A stretch of 59,074 nt of DNA, taken from positions 1-59,074 of the forward strand of contig PBTQ01000022.1 of NCBI GenBank assembly GCA_002729125.1, written 5' to 3'. The notes below the pieces were generated by a model, which saw nothing but the letters and a program-made list of their open reading frames with translations, was not told where the DNA came from and made no database searches. A program made the position numbers and the translations under genes. Positions 8,446 through 17,353 of the stretch are shown one piece after another; the first letter of the stretch is position 1, and the number at the start of each line of letters is the position of its first letter. This DNA is from Acidimicrobiaceae bacterium (lineage in GTDB: Bacteria; Actinomycetota; Acidimicrobiia; Acidimicrobiales; Aldehydirespiratoraceae).

Positions 8446-11400
8446 GTGCAGTGTCCCACCTGTCAGGCCGAGGTCGTCGATGGCGCCCGGTTCTGCAGCG
8501 CGTGCGGCCACGAACTCGCCCGCCGGGCCGACGAGCGACGGGTCGTCACCGTGCTCTTCGCCGACATCGTCGGGTTCACCGGCCTCTCGGAGGACCGCGA
8601 TCCCGAACAGGTTAAGAACCTGGTCGACAGCTGTTTCGCTCGGCTCGCCGACGACATCCCCTCGTTCGGTGGACGGGTGGACAAGGTCGTCGGCGATGCG
8701 ATCGTGGCGCTGTTCGGCGCGCCGATCGCCCATGAGGACGACGCCGAGCGGGCGGTGCGTGCGGCGCTGCGCATGCAGGAGACCGTTGGTCGTCTCGATG
8801 CCGACGACGGTGTCGGCATCCGGCTCCGCATCGGGATCAACACCGGCGAGGTGCTCGTCGGCGCAATGACGGCTGGCGACGACTATACGGCCATGGGCGA
8901 TGTCGTGAACACTGCGTCGCGGCTCCAGACCGCGGCTGAGCCGGGCACGGTCCTGGTCGGTCCCATCACCCACGAGGCAACCCAGGAGTTCATTCGGTAC
9001 CGGTCGGTCGGTCAGCTGCACGCCCGCGGGCGGGAGGCGCCGGTCACCGCGTACCGGGCGCTTGCCCCGTACGGCCGTCCCGGCGAACGACGCGCGAGCG
9101 CCGAGCTCCCGTTCGTCGGGCGCGAACGAGAACTCGATCTCGTCACGCTTGCGATCACCAACGCCTACGAAACCCGTCGCGGTCTGCTCCTCGGCATCAC
9201 TGGAGAAGCGGGGGTGGGCAAGTCCCGTATCGCCGGCGAGATCGCTGACCTGGCCCGCTTCGATCACGACGCGGTCGTCCTCCATGGCCGGTGTCTACCC
9301 TACGGCGAGACCAACATCTGGTGGCCGATCGCCGAGGTGATCCGATCGGCCATCGCGCTTGACGAGTCGGCCGAGGCCGACGACGCCCGCCCAGCGGTCG
9401 CTGAGATGGTCGAACGTACCCTCGGCGATCGGGCCCAACTGCTCGATGCGCCGCGTGTCACCGACGGCATCATGCACGTCCTTGGGTACGACACGCATCT
9501 GTCCCGGCTTGCGCCCGACCGAGCAGTCGCCGAGGTCATCCGCAGCACGCGCATCCTGCTCGGCATGCTCTCTCGCAGCACCTCGTTGGTGATCTGGCTC
9601 TCCGATCTGGAGTTCGCCGATGACGCACTCCTGGCGCTGCTCGAGCACCTCATCGATCGGCTCGCTCGTCGGCCGGTTGTGATGATGGTGACCGGCATGC
9701 CGAAGCTGTTCGAACGCTGGTCGCCCGCCACCGGGCGCTTCACCCTTCTGGGCATGGCCCTCGACGGCCTCGACGAGCACGCGATGCACCTCCTTGCGGC
9801 CGAGATTGCGGGCTCGCTTGATCTCGAAACCCGGGCGGAGCTCGTCGAACGAGCGAGCGGCAATCCGTTGTTTCTCGAAGAGATGGCTCGCACGCTCGCA
9901 GCAACGGGCGGCGACGACGCCGACAATCTGCCGGCCAACGTGCGCAGCGTGATCGGCGCCCGACTCGACGCGCTCGACGAAGTCGCCCGCAGCGTCATCG
10001 GCAACGCCGCTGTACTCGGCCGCCGCGGCGACCGCGAATGGCTGCAGACGTTCGCCGACGTCACCATGGACGGTGTCGACGTCGCCGGGGCGGTAGCCGA
10101 ACTCAGCCGCGCCGATCTGCTTGAGCTCACCACCAAGACGTGGGAGTTCCACTCCGACCTCGTGCGCGACGTCGTCTACGACCGGCTCACCAAGACGCAG
10201 CGGGCCTGGAGTCACGCCGGGATCGCCGATTGGTTGGCAGAGAGGAGACCCGAAGACGTCGACACCGTTGCGTGGCACTACCGGCAGGCAGCCTCGTTAC
10301 ATGAGGCCGTTGGCGGCATCGACGTGATTGGTCAAGATGTTGCCTCGCTCGCCGTCGACTGGACCCTCCGAACTCTCGACGAGCCTCGCGTCCGGTCGAG
10401 CGTTGAGCGCTCCATCGAGCTGCAGACCGAGGCGCTCGCGCTCCTCGAGCGGACCGACCTGCGGCGAGCCGACCTGCTGTTGCGTCGGGCCGACGTGCGG
10501 CTTCGCGGGCTTGCGCTCGAGGCGGCCCGTACTGATCTCGATGAGGCGACAGCATTGATGGGCGACGACGGCGCGCTTGGCTCGCGATTCCGCTGCGAGC
10601 TGGTTGCGTCCGAACTCGCTCAGTGGTCCGACGATCATGACGAAGCTCTCGCCCGGGCGAGCACAGCGCTCGAACTCGCCCGCGCCGACGGCGACCCGCG
10701 CCTGGTCGCCGATGCGCTTCGTCGCCGCGGGATGGCCCACATCTTCCAGGGTGAGCACGCGGCTGCCGAGGCGTCGGTCCGCGAGTCGTTTGCTGCCTAC
10801 GAGGCGGCCGGCGACGAGATCGGGATGGCGTGGGCTCGCCAGAACCTCGCGTGGATTGCCTTCACCGAGGGGCGCATGGTCGATGCTGAGGAACGGCTGC
10901 TCGCCGCCTCTGAAGCGTTCGAGCGGGCCGGTGATCTCGCCGGCAAAGGATGGTCGACCGGTCTGCTCGCCTATGTCCGCATCTACGACGGCCGTTTCAC
11001 CGAGGCCGACGAACTCGCTCGTCAGACGCTTCTCGATGCACGCGAACAGGGCGACCGCTGGACTCAGGGGATGATGAATGTCGCGCTCGGCACGTCGGCA
11101 CTCTGGAGCGGCCGGATCGACGACGCGCTCGGGCACGCCGAGTCGGCGACGGCGAACTTCCCTGAAGGCGCCGATTCGGTCGGCGTGGTGCAGGCGCTCG
11201 CCACGCGAGGTCGAGCGCTCGTGCGGCGCGGTCGTCTCGATCCGGGCTTTCAGTTACTCGTCAACGCCGAGGCGGACCACCCATTCGGCCCGCCCAACGA
11301 CATGTTGCGCACGTCGATCGCCGCCGCATCGGTCACGGTCGGTGATGCGGCCCGGGCCCAGCAGTACCTCGATGGGTCCGACGAGATCGACATCGACATC

Positions 11401-11913
11401 GTCGGCGGGTCTGAACGCCGTGTTGCGCTCGGGCTGGCGCGCCTGCAAGAAGGCGACGCCGACGCAGCCTTCGGGATCCTCGATGCGCTTCCTGGCATCG
11501 CCGACGACACCTCGTCTCGCTGGGGATGGGCGGTCACTGCGCTTGCCCGTGCGGCCACGGGGCGTTCGGTCGAGGAGTATGCCGACGCGGTGGAGACGTC
11601 GGGTCGCAGTACCTATTCCGATCGGGTTCTCGCTCGTCTCGCCGGAGCGTGTGCCGCCGCCAGAGTGGGCGACGCTGGAGGCGCTGCGGTTGCGCTCGAT
11701 CGGGCCCGTGCTGCGGTCCCGGCCGGCGGCGATCAGGTGTTCCCGACGATCGTCGCTGTCGCGGCGGCGGTCGTGGCCGAGAAGCTCGCCCTCCCCGAGT
11801 TGCCGGAGCATCGAGCAGAAGCCGAGTCGGCACTCACACGGCTCGGTCTACCTGATTCAGGCTGGTGGGCGGCACTACGTGCTGCGGCAGGCGTCGAGCC
11901 GGCCCTTGCCTGA
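8446..11913 (+). CDS. Class III adenylate/guanylate cyclase-ATPase-TPR signalling protein
   Basis: A 1155-residue multidomain regulator. A zinc ribbon (two CxxC pairs, about residues 2-20) precedes a class III cyclase domain (FADIVGFTGLSE, KVVGDAIVALFG, NTASRLQ). The two metal Asp residues and the transition-state Asn/Arg are present, so it may be active. A STAND/AAA-like ATPase follows, with Walker A GEAGVGKSR near residue 265. The C-terminal half is made of TPR-like alpha-helical repeats. The architecture resembles actinobacterial cyclase-LuxR-like giants but has no HTH at the end. It stands alone, convergent with the SDR downstream. The start could be GTG 8443. Confidence 0.88.
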   Translation: MQCPTCQAEVVDGARFCSACGHELARRADERRVVTVLFADIVGFTGLSEDRDPEQVKNLVDSCFARLADDIPSFGGRVDKVVGDAIVALFGAPIAHEDDAERAVRAALRMQETVGRLDADDGVGIRLRIGINTGEVLVGAMTAGDDYTAMGDVVNTASRLQTAAEPGTVLVGPITHEATQEFIRYRSVGQLHARGREAPVTAYRALAPYGRPGERRASAELPFVGRERELDLVTLAITNAYETRRGLLLGITGEAGVGKSRIAGEIADLARFDHDAVVLHGRCLPYGETNIWWPIAEVIRSAIALDESAEADDARPAVAEMVERTLGDRAQLLDAPRVTDGIMHVLGYDTHLSRLAPDRAVAEVIRSTRILLGMLSRSTSLVIWLSDLEFADDALLALLEHLIDRLARRPVVMMVTGMPKLFERWSPATGRFTLLGMALDGLDEHAMHLLAAEIAGSLDLETRAELVERASGNPLFLEEMARTLAATGGDDADNLPANVRSVIGARLDALDEVARSVIGNAAVLGRRGDREWLQTFADVTMDGVDVAGAVAELSRADLLELTTKTWEFHSDLVRDVVYDRLTKTQRAWSHAGIADWLAERRPEDVDTVAWHYRQAASLHEAVGGIDVIGQDVASLAVDWTLRTLDEPRVRSSVERSIELQTEALALLERTDLRRADLLLRRADVRLRGLALEAARTDLDEATALMGDDGALGSRFRCELVASELAQWSDDHDEALARASTALELARADGDPRLVADALRRRGMAHIFQGEHAAAEASVRESFAAYEAAGDEIGMAWARQNLAWIAFTEGRMVDAEERLLAASEAFERAGDLAGKGWSTGLLAYVRIYDGRFTEADELARQTLLDAREQGDRWTQGMMNVALGTSALWSGRIDDALGHAESATANFPEGADSVGVVQALATRGRALVRRGRLDPGFQLLVNAEADHPFGPPNDMLRTSIAAASVTVGDAARAQQYLDGSDEIDIDIVGGSERRVALGLARLQEGDADAAFGILDALPGIADDTSSRWGWAVTALARAATGRSVEEYADAVETSGRSTYSDRVLARLAGACAAARVGDAGGAAVALDRARAAVPAGGDQVFPTIVAVAAAVVAEKLALPELPEHRAEAESALTRLGLPDSGWWAALRAAAGVEPALA

Positions 11914-11924
11914 CACCCTTCCGG

Positions 11925-12818
11925 CTAGAGGCCGATGTCGATGCCGAAGGCGTCGTTGAACGCCGCGACGTAATCGTCGAGCGTCTCGATCGTGCCCAGC
12001 ATCACCCAGTCCTCGTCGCTCATCGCAGCGCGTCCGGCAACTATCTCGGCACCACCCCAGCTCACCTGGTAGCGAAGTTTCGGATCGTCGGTCTCGATCG
12101 CGTGACGGATCACCTCGCCGACCTCGACCGCCGGCGTCGCGTTGGCAGCACCGGCGGCGTACATCTGCAGCATGCGCTCGTTGGCCGGGCCGTAGGCGTC
12201 GGTCTCGTTCGGCATGTCGACGTTCTTGCCGAAAATCGACGACTGCGTGATCCCTGGTTCGACGATCGCGACGCGCACGCCGAAGCCGGCGACCTCGAGC
12301 GCCAGTTGTTCACTCACCCCTTCGAGCGCCCACTTGGCGGCGACATATGGGGCCTGTGCCACCGCAGCGAGGCGCCCGGCCACCGACGTGATGTTGACGA
12401 TCGTGCCGCTTCCGCGTTCACGCATCCCTGGCAGCACCGCCTGGATGCAGCGAGTCGCGCCACAGAGGTCGATGTTCATGACGTCGAGGTAGCGCTTGGC
12501 GCTTGTCTCCTCGACGGCACCATTGCCGCCGACGCCGGCGTTGTTGATCAGGTGATCTATGCGCCCCGCCCGGTCGAGGATGTCGCTGAAGCCATTGTGG
12601 ACCGACTCGCCGCTGGCGATATCGAGTTCGGCCAGTTCGATGGTGAGGCCACGCGCCTCGGCATCGGCCAGGAGTTTCCCGGCCCGATCGACCGATCGGA
12701 CGGTGCCGTAGACTGCGTAGCCGTATTCGGCGAGGTGGAGCGCCGTGGCCCGACCGATGCCGCTGTTGGCTCCGGTGACGACGGCGACGGCTGCGGGGGA
12801 GACTTCGGAGTTCGACAT
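11925..12818 (-). CDS. SDR family oxidoreductase
   Basis: Classical short-chain dehydrogenase of 297 residues, NAD(P)-dependent. Seen: TGANSGIGRAT cofactor motif, NNAGVGG, catalytic Ser in NITSVAG and the YVAAK active site (YxxxK). The C-terminal 100 residues are longer than in minimal SDRs and resemble oxidoreductases acting on lipids or steroids. The start ATG is 6 nt from a TAGTTT hexamer. It is divergent from the four-gene ABC operon; its substrate is unknown. Confidence 0.88.
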   Translation of the reverse strand: MSNSEVSPAAVAVVTGANSGIGRATALHLAEYGYAVYGTVRSVDRAGKLLADAEARGLTIELAELDIASGESVHNGFSDILDRAGRIDHLINNAGVGGNGAVEETSAKRYLDVMNIDLCGATRCIQAVLPGMRERGSGTIVNITSVAGRLAAVAQAPYVAAKWALEGVSEQLALEVAGFGVRVAIVEPGITQSSIFGKNVDMPNETDAYGPANERMLQMYAAGAANATPAVEVGEVIRHAIETDDPKLRYQVSWGGAEIVAGRAAMSDEDWVMLGTIETLDDYVAAFNDAFGIDIGL

Positions 12819-12824
12819 GAGTGC

Positions 12825-12830
12825 AAACTA
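12825..12830 (-). promoter_or_regulatory. -10 hexamer of the SDR gene at 12818
   Basis: TAGTTT on the minus strand lies 6 nt before the ATG. TGAACC sits 17 bp further upstream as a weak -35. Confidence 0.5.
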
Positions 12831-12891
12831 GGGGACATCTCCGGGTCGGTTCATGTGATGGGCGAACCCCCGGCCACCTGCGACCTAGGCC

Positions 12892-12897
12892 TACCAT
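12892..12897 (+). promoter_or_regulatory. -10 hexamer of the four-gene ABC operon
   Basis: TACCAT, 7 nt before GTG 12905. It contains the competing ATG at 12896, so a leaderless transcript would exclude that start. Confidence 0.4.
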
Positions 12898-12904
12898 GTT
12901 CTTC

Positions 12905-13828
12905 GTGACGGTGATCTCGGCCGCAGGCCTCACCATGCAGTTCGGCTCTCAGCGAGCCCTTGACTCCCTCAACCTCGAGGTTCCCAAGGGCGTCACCGGG
13001 CTGGTTGGGGCCAACGGCGCTGGGAAAACCACCCTGATGTCGATCGCGCTCGGCCTGCGTCCTGCGACCTCGGGCACGATCACGGTGCTCGGGCTCGACC
13101 CGACCAAGGACGCAGCGCAGCTTCGTTCGGTTGTCGGCTACGGCCCGGAGCGCAATGTGCTGCCCGAAGACATGCCGGCGTCGGACTTCGTGAAGCACCT
13201 CGCCGAGGTGCGAGGCATGCCGAAGAGCGAGGCCCGAGGCCGAGCCAGCGACGCACTGTGGCTCGTCGGCCTCGGCGAAGAACGCTTTCGGGCGCTCGGC
13301 ACCATGTCGACCGGTCAGCGCCAGCGCGTGAAGCTCGCCCAGGCGATCGCCGCCGATCCCTCGCTCGTGCTGCTCGATGAACCGACCGACGGTCTCGATC
13401 CCGTCCAGCGCGACGAAATGCTGGCCCTGATCCGTCAGATCAGCGCCGATTACGGCATCGATGTCCTCCTCTCGAGTCACCTCCTCGAAGAGGTCGAGCG
13501 CATCTGCGACAACATCGTGGCGCTCGACGCCGGACGACTCGTCGCCCAAGGCCCCTTGGCGTCGCTCGTCGGCGACACCACCACGATCACGGCCGAACTC
13601 GTCGAGATCGTCGATCGCCCCGGCGCCATTGATGCGGTGGAGGAGCGGCTCCGTGAAGCAGGGCTCGACGTCCGCCGCGATCTCAACCAGCTTCGCGTCA
13701 CCGCAGCCGACCAGCAGACCAGCCTCGACGCGATCCGCGACGCTGTCGCCGCGGAGCAGGCGCGCCTTCGGAGAGTCGTCGTCGATCGCACGACACTCGA
13801 AGATCTGTTCACGGAGGCACCGGCATGA
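12905..13828 (+). CDS. ABC transporter ATP-binding protein (first of operon)
   Basis: A 307-residue CcmA/NatA-type ATPase. Walker A GANGAGKTT, the modified signature MSTGQRQR, Walker B VLLDEPTDGLD and a switch His in SSHLLEE are all present. A C-terminal domain of about 80 residues follows, as in exporters of the DrrA type. GTG 12905 is chosen because of the TACCAT spacing; ATG 12896 adds three residues. The end overlaps the permease gene by 4 bp (ATGA). It is probably a bidirectional partner with the permease at 13825. The substrate is unknown. Confidence 0.9.
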   Translation: MTVISAAGLTMQFGSQRALDSLNLEVPKGVTGLVGANGAGKTTLMSIALGLRPATSGTITVLGLDPTKDAAQLRSVVGYGPERNVLPEDMPASDFVKHLAEVRGMPKSEARGRASDALWLVGLGEERFRALGTMSTGQRQRVKLAQAIAADPSLVLLDEPTDGLDPVQRDEMLALIRQISADYGIDVLLSSHLLEEVERICDNIVALDAGRLVAQGPLASLVGDTTTITAELVEIVDRPGAIDAVEERLREAGLDVRRDLNQLRVTAADQQTSLDAIRDAVAAEQARLRRVVVDRTTLEDLFTEAPA

Positions 13829-14706
13829 CCGCCGCCGAGATCTTCGACCGCGGGTACCGCAGGTTCGATGGCGAGCGGGCCGGTGTCGGGAAAGCCGTCC
13901 GCTCGGTTGCGTGGCACACGATCTGCAGCATTCTGGGGCTCGGGCGCAAGGGTCGCCACAAGGTCTTCCCGATCATCGTGGCGGTCGTCGCCTTCCTCCC
14001 CTCGATTGGTTTTCTCGCCCTGTCCGTGCTCATCGGCGACCTGATGGAGGGGGAACTTCAGCCCGAGTACTGGGAACTCTTCGGCCTTCCGATCGTCGCA
14101 GTGATGCTCTTCGCCACACTGGTCGCGCCGGAGGCGATCGTTCGCGATCGCCGCGACGGCATGTTGCGGCTCTATCTCTCCACACCACTCACCGCGCCGA
14201 CATACCTGGCCGCCAAATTCGTTGCGGTGATGACCTCAATGGCAATCGTCGTGGCCGGGCCTGCACTGCTCTACCTCGTCGCGAACACGATCCAGGGGCT
14301 CGGCCCTAACGGGTTTGCCAACTGGCTTGAGGTCGCCGCCAAGCTGCTGTTGTCCTCCGGGATCATCGTGGGGTTCTTCGCTGCCGTCAGCCTCGGTGCC
14401 GCCAGCGTCACCGATCGCCGAGCATTCGCCAGCGTCGCCGTGTTGGCCACACTCTTCGGCGTGTCGATCGTCGTGAATATCTCGGTCGACTCGATCGGCG
14501 CCTCCCGCACCCTGCTCGTCCTCGATCCACTGAGTGTTCCGCTCGAGACGGCTGCCCGGATCTTTGGCGACAACAGTGACGGATTCACCGATTTCGACAC
14601 CGGTGAGGTCGTCCCCACGGGGCTGGTCTACGGCGGTACCGCCCTGTGGATCGCCGCCGGATTCGGTGTGCTCGCCGACCGCTACCGACGGATCGGCGCA
14701 GTCTGA
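13825..14706 (+). CDS. ABC-2 type transporter permease
   Basis: A 293-residue integral membrane protein with about six hydrophobic segments, among them PIIVAVVAFLPSIGFLALSVL and VAVMTSMAIVVAGPALLYLV. The motif APEAIVRDRRDGML matches the conserved RD..G loop of ABC-2 permeases. The 4-bp overlap with the ATPase upstream and the 1-bp overlap with the ATPase downstream place it in the operon. It probably forms a heterodimeric exporter channel with the permease at 15734. Confidence 0.85.
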   Translation: MTAAEIFDRGYRRFDGERAGVGKAVRSVAWHTICSILGLGRKGRHKVFPIIVAVVAFLPSIGFLALSVLIGDLMEGELQPEYWELFGLPIVAVMLFATLVAPEAIVRDRRDGMLRLYLSTPLTAPTYLAAKFVAVMTSMAIVVAGPALLYLVANTIQGLGPNGFANWLEVAAKLLLSSGIIVGFFAAVSLGAASVTDRRAFASVAVLATLFGVSIVVNISVDSIGASRTLLVLDPLSVPLETAARIFGDNSDGFTDFDTGEVVPTGLVYGGTALWIAAGFGVLADRYRRIGAV

Positions 14707-15737
14707 TGTCCGACCTGCCGCCCCCGCCTCCGCCCCCGACCGGCCCACCCTCGCAGCCGCCACCACCAACCAGCGAACCGGTGACGCAGGTCGCCCGCCT
14801 CGTCGACGGCGGCGAGGTGATGGTCGAAGCGATCGGCGTGACCAAGTCGTTCGGCGACGTGGTCGCCGTCTCCGACGTCACCTTCCAGATCGGGTCGGGG
14901 ATCACGGCCATCCTCGGCCCGAACGGCGCCGGAAAGTCCACCCTCTTCCGGATGCTGTGCGGTCTCACCCCGCCGTCGCGCGGCACGGTCAACGTCCTCG
15001 GCGAAAACCCACGCACCGATCGCGAGGTCCGCGGTCACATCGGTCTTGCACCACAGCAAGACGCCCTCTTCGACCGACTCTCCGTGCTCGACTTCGTGAC
15101 CTTTGCTGCCCTCACCCATGGGCTGACGCCCGCCGAGGCCGACACCCGATCTCGACGAACGATCGCCTGGGTCGATCTCGATCCCGACGACCCCAAGCCC
15201 GTCGGCTCGTTCTCGAAGGGCATGCGGCAGCGGGCCAAGCTCGCCGCTGCCGTCGTCAACGACCCGGCCGTGCTCGTACTCGATGAGCCGCTGACCGGCC
15301 TCGACCCCGTACAGCGACAACGCATGATCACCCTCTTCAACGAACTCGCAGCGCATGGCACCTGCCTGCTCGTCTCCAGCCATGTGCTCGACGAGGTCGC
15401 CCGGCTCGGGTCCAACGTGCTCGTCATCGCCCAGGGCCGGCTCGCAGCAGCCGGCGACTATCACACCCTGCGCGACCAGATGGACGACCGCCCGCACCGG
15501 GTTCGGATCGGCACCGATCAACCGAAGGAGATCGCTGCTGCCCTGATCGAGCGCAGCCTGGCCGAGGGTGTCGCCGTCACCGCCAGGGCGGTCGAGGCCG
15601 ACACCACCGACGTCGACTCGTTCGGCCGGGCAATCGCACCGCTCGCGGTCGAACTCGGCGCCCGTCTCAACGAGGTTGCACCGCTCGACGACGATCTCGA
15701 GTCCGTCTTCCGTTACCTCGTGGAGCGTCGACGATGA
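14706..15737 (+). CDS. ABC transporter ATP-binding protein with proline-rich N-terminus
   Basis: A 343-residue ATPase paralogous to the gene at 12905. The first 25 residues are an unusual Pro-rich tract (MSDLPPPPPPP then further PP runs), probably a disordered linker. Then follow Walker A GPNGAGKST, Q-loop APQQDALFD, signature FSKGMRQR, Walker B VLVLDEPLTGLD and the switch His SSHVLDE. The ATG overlaps the previous TGA (TGATG), and its own stop overlaps the next permease by 4 bp. It probably powers the 15734 permease. Confidence 0.9.
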   Translation: MSDLPPPPPPPTGPPSQPPPPTSEPVTQVARLVDGGEVMVEAIGVTKSFGDVVAVSDVTFQIGSGITAILGPNGAGKSTLFRMLCGLTPPSRGTVNVLGENPRTDREVRGHIGLAPQQDALFDRLSVLDFVTFAALTHGLTPAEADTRSRRTIAWVDLDPDDPKPVGSFSKGMRQRAKLAAAVVNDPAVLVLDEPLTGLDPVQRQRMITLFNELAAHGTCLLVSSHVLDEVARLGSNVLVIAQGRLAAAGDYHTLRDQMDDRPHRVRIGTDQPKEIAAALIERSLAEGVAVTARAVEADTTDVDSFGRAIAPLAVELGARLNEVAPLDDDLESVFRYLVERRR

Positions 15738-16474
15738 GCGGCTCGGTTCCGTTCGTTCGTGCTGCGGTGCTCACCCACCGTCTGCTTCTACGCCAGCTCA
15801 TCACCCGTGGCCGGATCATCGCTCTGCTTGCGCTCGGCGGGATCCTGATCCTCGCCGCGGTCGGTGTGGCGACGAGCGCCGAGATCGACGATCAGGTCGA
15901 GGCGATGGTCGGCGTCATCGACGGCCTCGGACTCGTGTTGGTCGTGCCGGTGGTGGCCCTGGTGTTCGCATCGGCGTCACTCGGCGACGGCCGCGAGGAC
16001 GGCACCCTCGTGTACCTCTGGCTCCGGCCCATGGACCGGCTGCCGGTCGTCATCGGCGCCTTCCTTGCGTCGATCACCGTCAGCCTGCCCCTCACGGTCG
16101 TTCCGATGGCGATTGCCGCCGCCGTCGGCGGCTCGGGAAGCGATGGCATCACCGCCACGGTCGTGGCGAGTGGTGTCGGTGTGCTCGGTTACTCGGCCCT
16201 CTTCGTCCTGCTCGGCCTGTTGGTGAAGAACGCCATCATCTGGGGCCTCGCCTACGTGCTCCTGTGGGAGGGCTTGTTCACCCAGTTCTCCTCGGCGATC
16301 GGGCGAGTGTCGGTACGCGGCTATCTGCGGGCAATCGTCGACAACATGGCCGGTGTCCGCCTCAACGGAGCGCTCGACATCTCGACACCGATCGCTGTGA
16401 TCGTGTGTCTCGGTATCGTCGTCGCCGGGCTCCTTCTTGGCGCACAGCGGCTCCAGCAGATGGAGGTCGACTGA
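15734..16474 (+). CDS. ABC-2 type transporter permease (last of operon)
   Basis: A 246-residue membrane protein with about six hydrophobic segments, including IIALLALGGILILAAVGVA, VLVVPVVALVFASASL and IAVIVCLGIVVAGLLLGA. The GREDGTLVYLWLRP loop is the ABC-2 permease signature region. It completes an ATPase-permease-ATPase-permease operon in which every junction overlaps by 1-4 bp, so the four proteins are likely made in fixed ratio and form one or two export complexes. Confidence 0.85.
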   Translation: MSGSVPFVRAAVLTHRLLLRQLITRGRIIALLALGGILILAAVGVATSAEIDDQVEAMVGVIDGLGLVLVVPVVALVFASASLGDGREDGTLVYLWLRPMDRLPVVIGAFLASITVSLPLTVVPMAIAAAVGGSGSDGITATVVASGVGVLGYSALFVLLGLLVKNAIIWGLAYVLLWEGLFTQFSSAIGRVSVRGYLRAIVDNMAGVRLNGALDISTPIAVIVCLGIVVAGLLLGAQRLQQMEVD

Positions 16475-16513
16475 CCCAGCCGGCCGTCGCCGGTCCGTGC
16501 CGTCGGTGCCTCG

Positions 16514-17296
16514 CTAGCGGCCGGAGAACGTGGCCTTACCGGGACCGTTCTCCATGAAGCTCTGCACGCCGGTGCGGCAGTCGTCGGTGGCGAAACAGGC
16601 GCCGAACTGTTCGGCTTCGACCTTGACGGCCTCGCCAAGCGGCAGTGAGAGGCCATCGAGGATCGCCCGCTTGGCCATGCGCAACGCCGCTGGGCCGGTG
16701 GCGTACGTAGCAGCCTTCGAGATTGCTGCGTCCTGCAGCTCGTCGGGATCGTGAATCGACGACACGATCTTGTTGGCAAGGGCTTCCTCGGCACCGACGT
16801 GGCGCCCGCTGTACACCATGTCCTTCGCCATGGTGACGCCGGCGAGACGGGCAAGACGCTGGGTGCCGCCACCGCCTGGAATCAGGCCGAGCTGGATTTC
16901 GGGCACGCCCATGCGGCCGTCCTCGGCGATCATGCGGAAGTCGGTGGCGACGGCGACCTCAAGGCCGCCGCCGAGTGCAAAGCCGTTGATGGCCGAGATC
17001 GTGACCTGCGGGAGGTTCTCCAGGGCGAGAAGCGAGTCGTTGAACATGTTCGAGAACTGCTGCGCCGTCTCGGCCGTGAAGTTCGGGAACTCGGAGATGT
17101 CGGCGCCGGCTGCGAAGTTCTTTCGGCCACCGGTGACCACCACGGCCCGGGTGGTGTCGTCGACGGCGAGTTCGTCGCAGATCGCGTGCAGGTCGCGCAT
17201 CATGTCGCTGCTCAGCGCATTGACCTTCGGGCGGTCGAGGCGGATGACGGCAACGCCGTCAGCGACGTGCTTTTCGAGGTGGATGTTCTCTCCCAT
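16514..17296 (-). CDS. Enoyl-CoA hydratase/isomerase family protein
   Basis: Hydrates 2-enoyl-CoA in beta-oxidation or acts on a related acyl-CoA. The 260-residue crotonase has the oxyanion-hole segment AAGADISEF, the GFALGGGLEVA block, and both catalytic Glu positions: E in GGGLEVA and E in VPEIQLGLIPGGGGTQR. The last motif is typical of true hydratases (PaaF/EchA type). The start ATG has TAGCTT 7 nt upstream. It is not overlapped by the thiolase-like gene upstream on the same strand, which has its own promoter. Confidence 0.92.
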   Translation of the reverse strand: MGENIHLEKHVADGVAVIRLDRPKVNALSSDMMRDLHAICDELAVDDTTRAVVVTGGRKNFAAGADISEFPNFTAETAQQFSNMFNDSLLALENLPQVTISAINGFALGGGLEVAVATDFRMIAEDGRMGVPEIQLGLIPGGGGTQRLARLAGVTMAKDMVYSGRHVGAEEALANKIVSSIHDPDELQDAAISKAATYATGPAALRMAKRAILDGLSLPLGEAVKVEAEQFGACFATDDCRTGVQSFMENGPGKATFSGR

Positions 17297-17303
17297 GCCA
17301 GAG

Positions 17304-17309
17304 AAGCTA
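17304..17309 (-). promoter_or_regulatory. -10 hexamer of the enoyl-CoA hydratase gene
   Basis: TAGCTT on the minus strand, 7 nt before the ATG at 17296. Confidence 0.45.
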
Positions 17310-17353
17310 GCCCAGGTCGAACCGTCTCCTCGTGGTGGCGGCGCAACCGGAGA

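Noticed and set aside
14706-14780. Proline-rich start of the ABC ATPase as a repeat or frameshift
   Set aside because: The Pro codons vary (CCG, CCC, CCT, CCA) and the frame continues into Walker A without a shift, so it is a normal disordered N-terminus.
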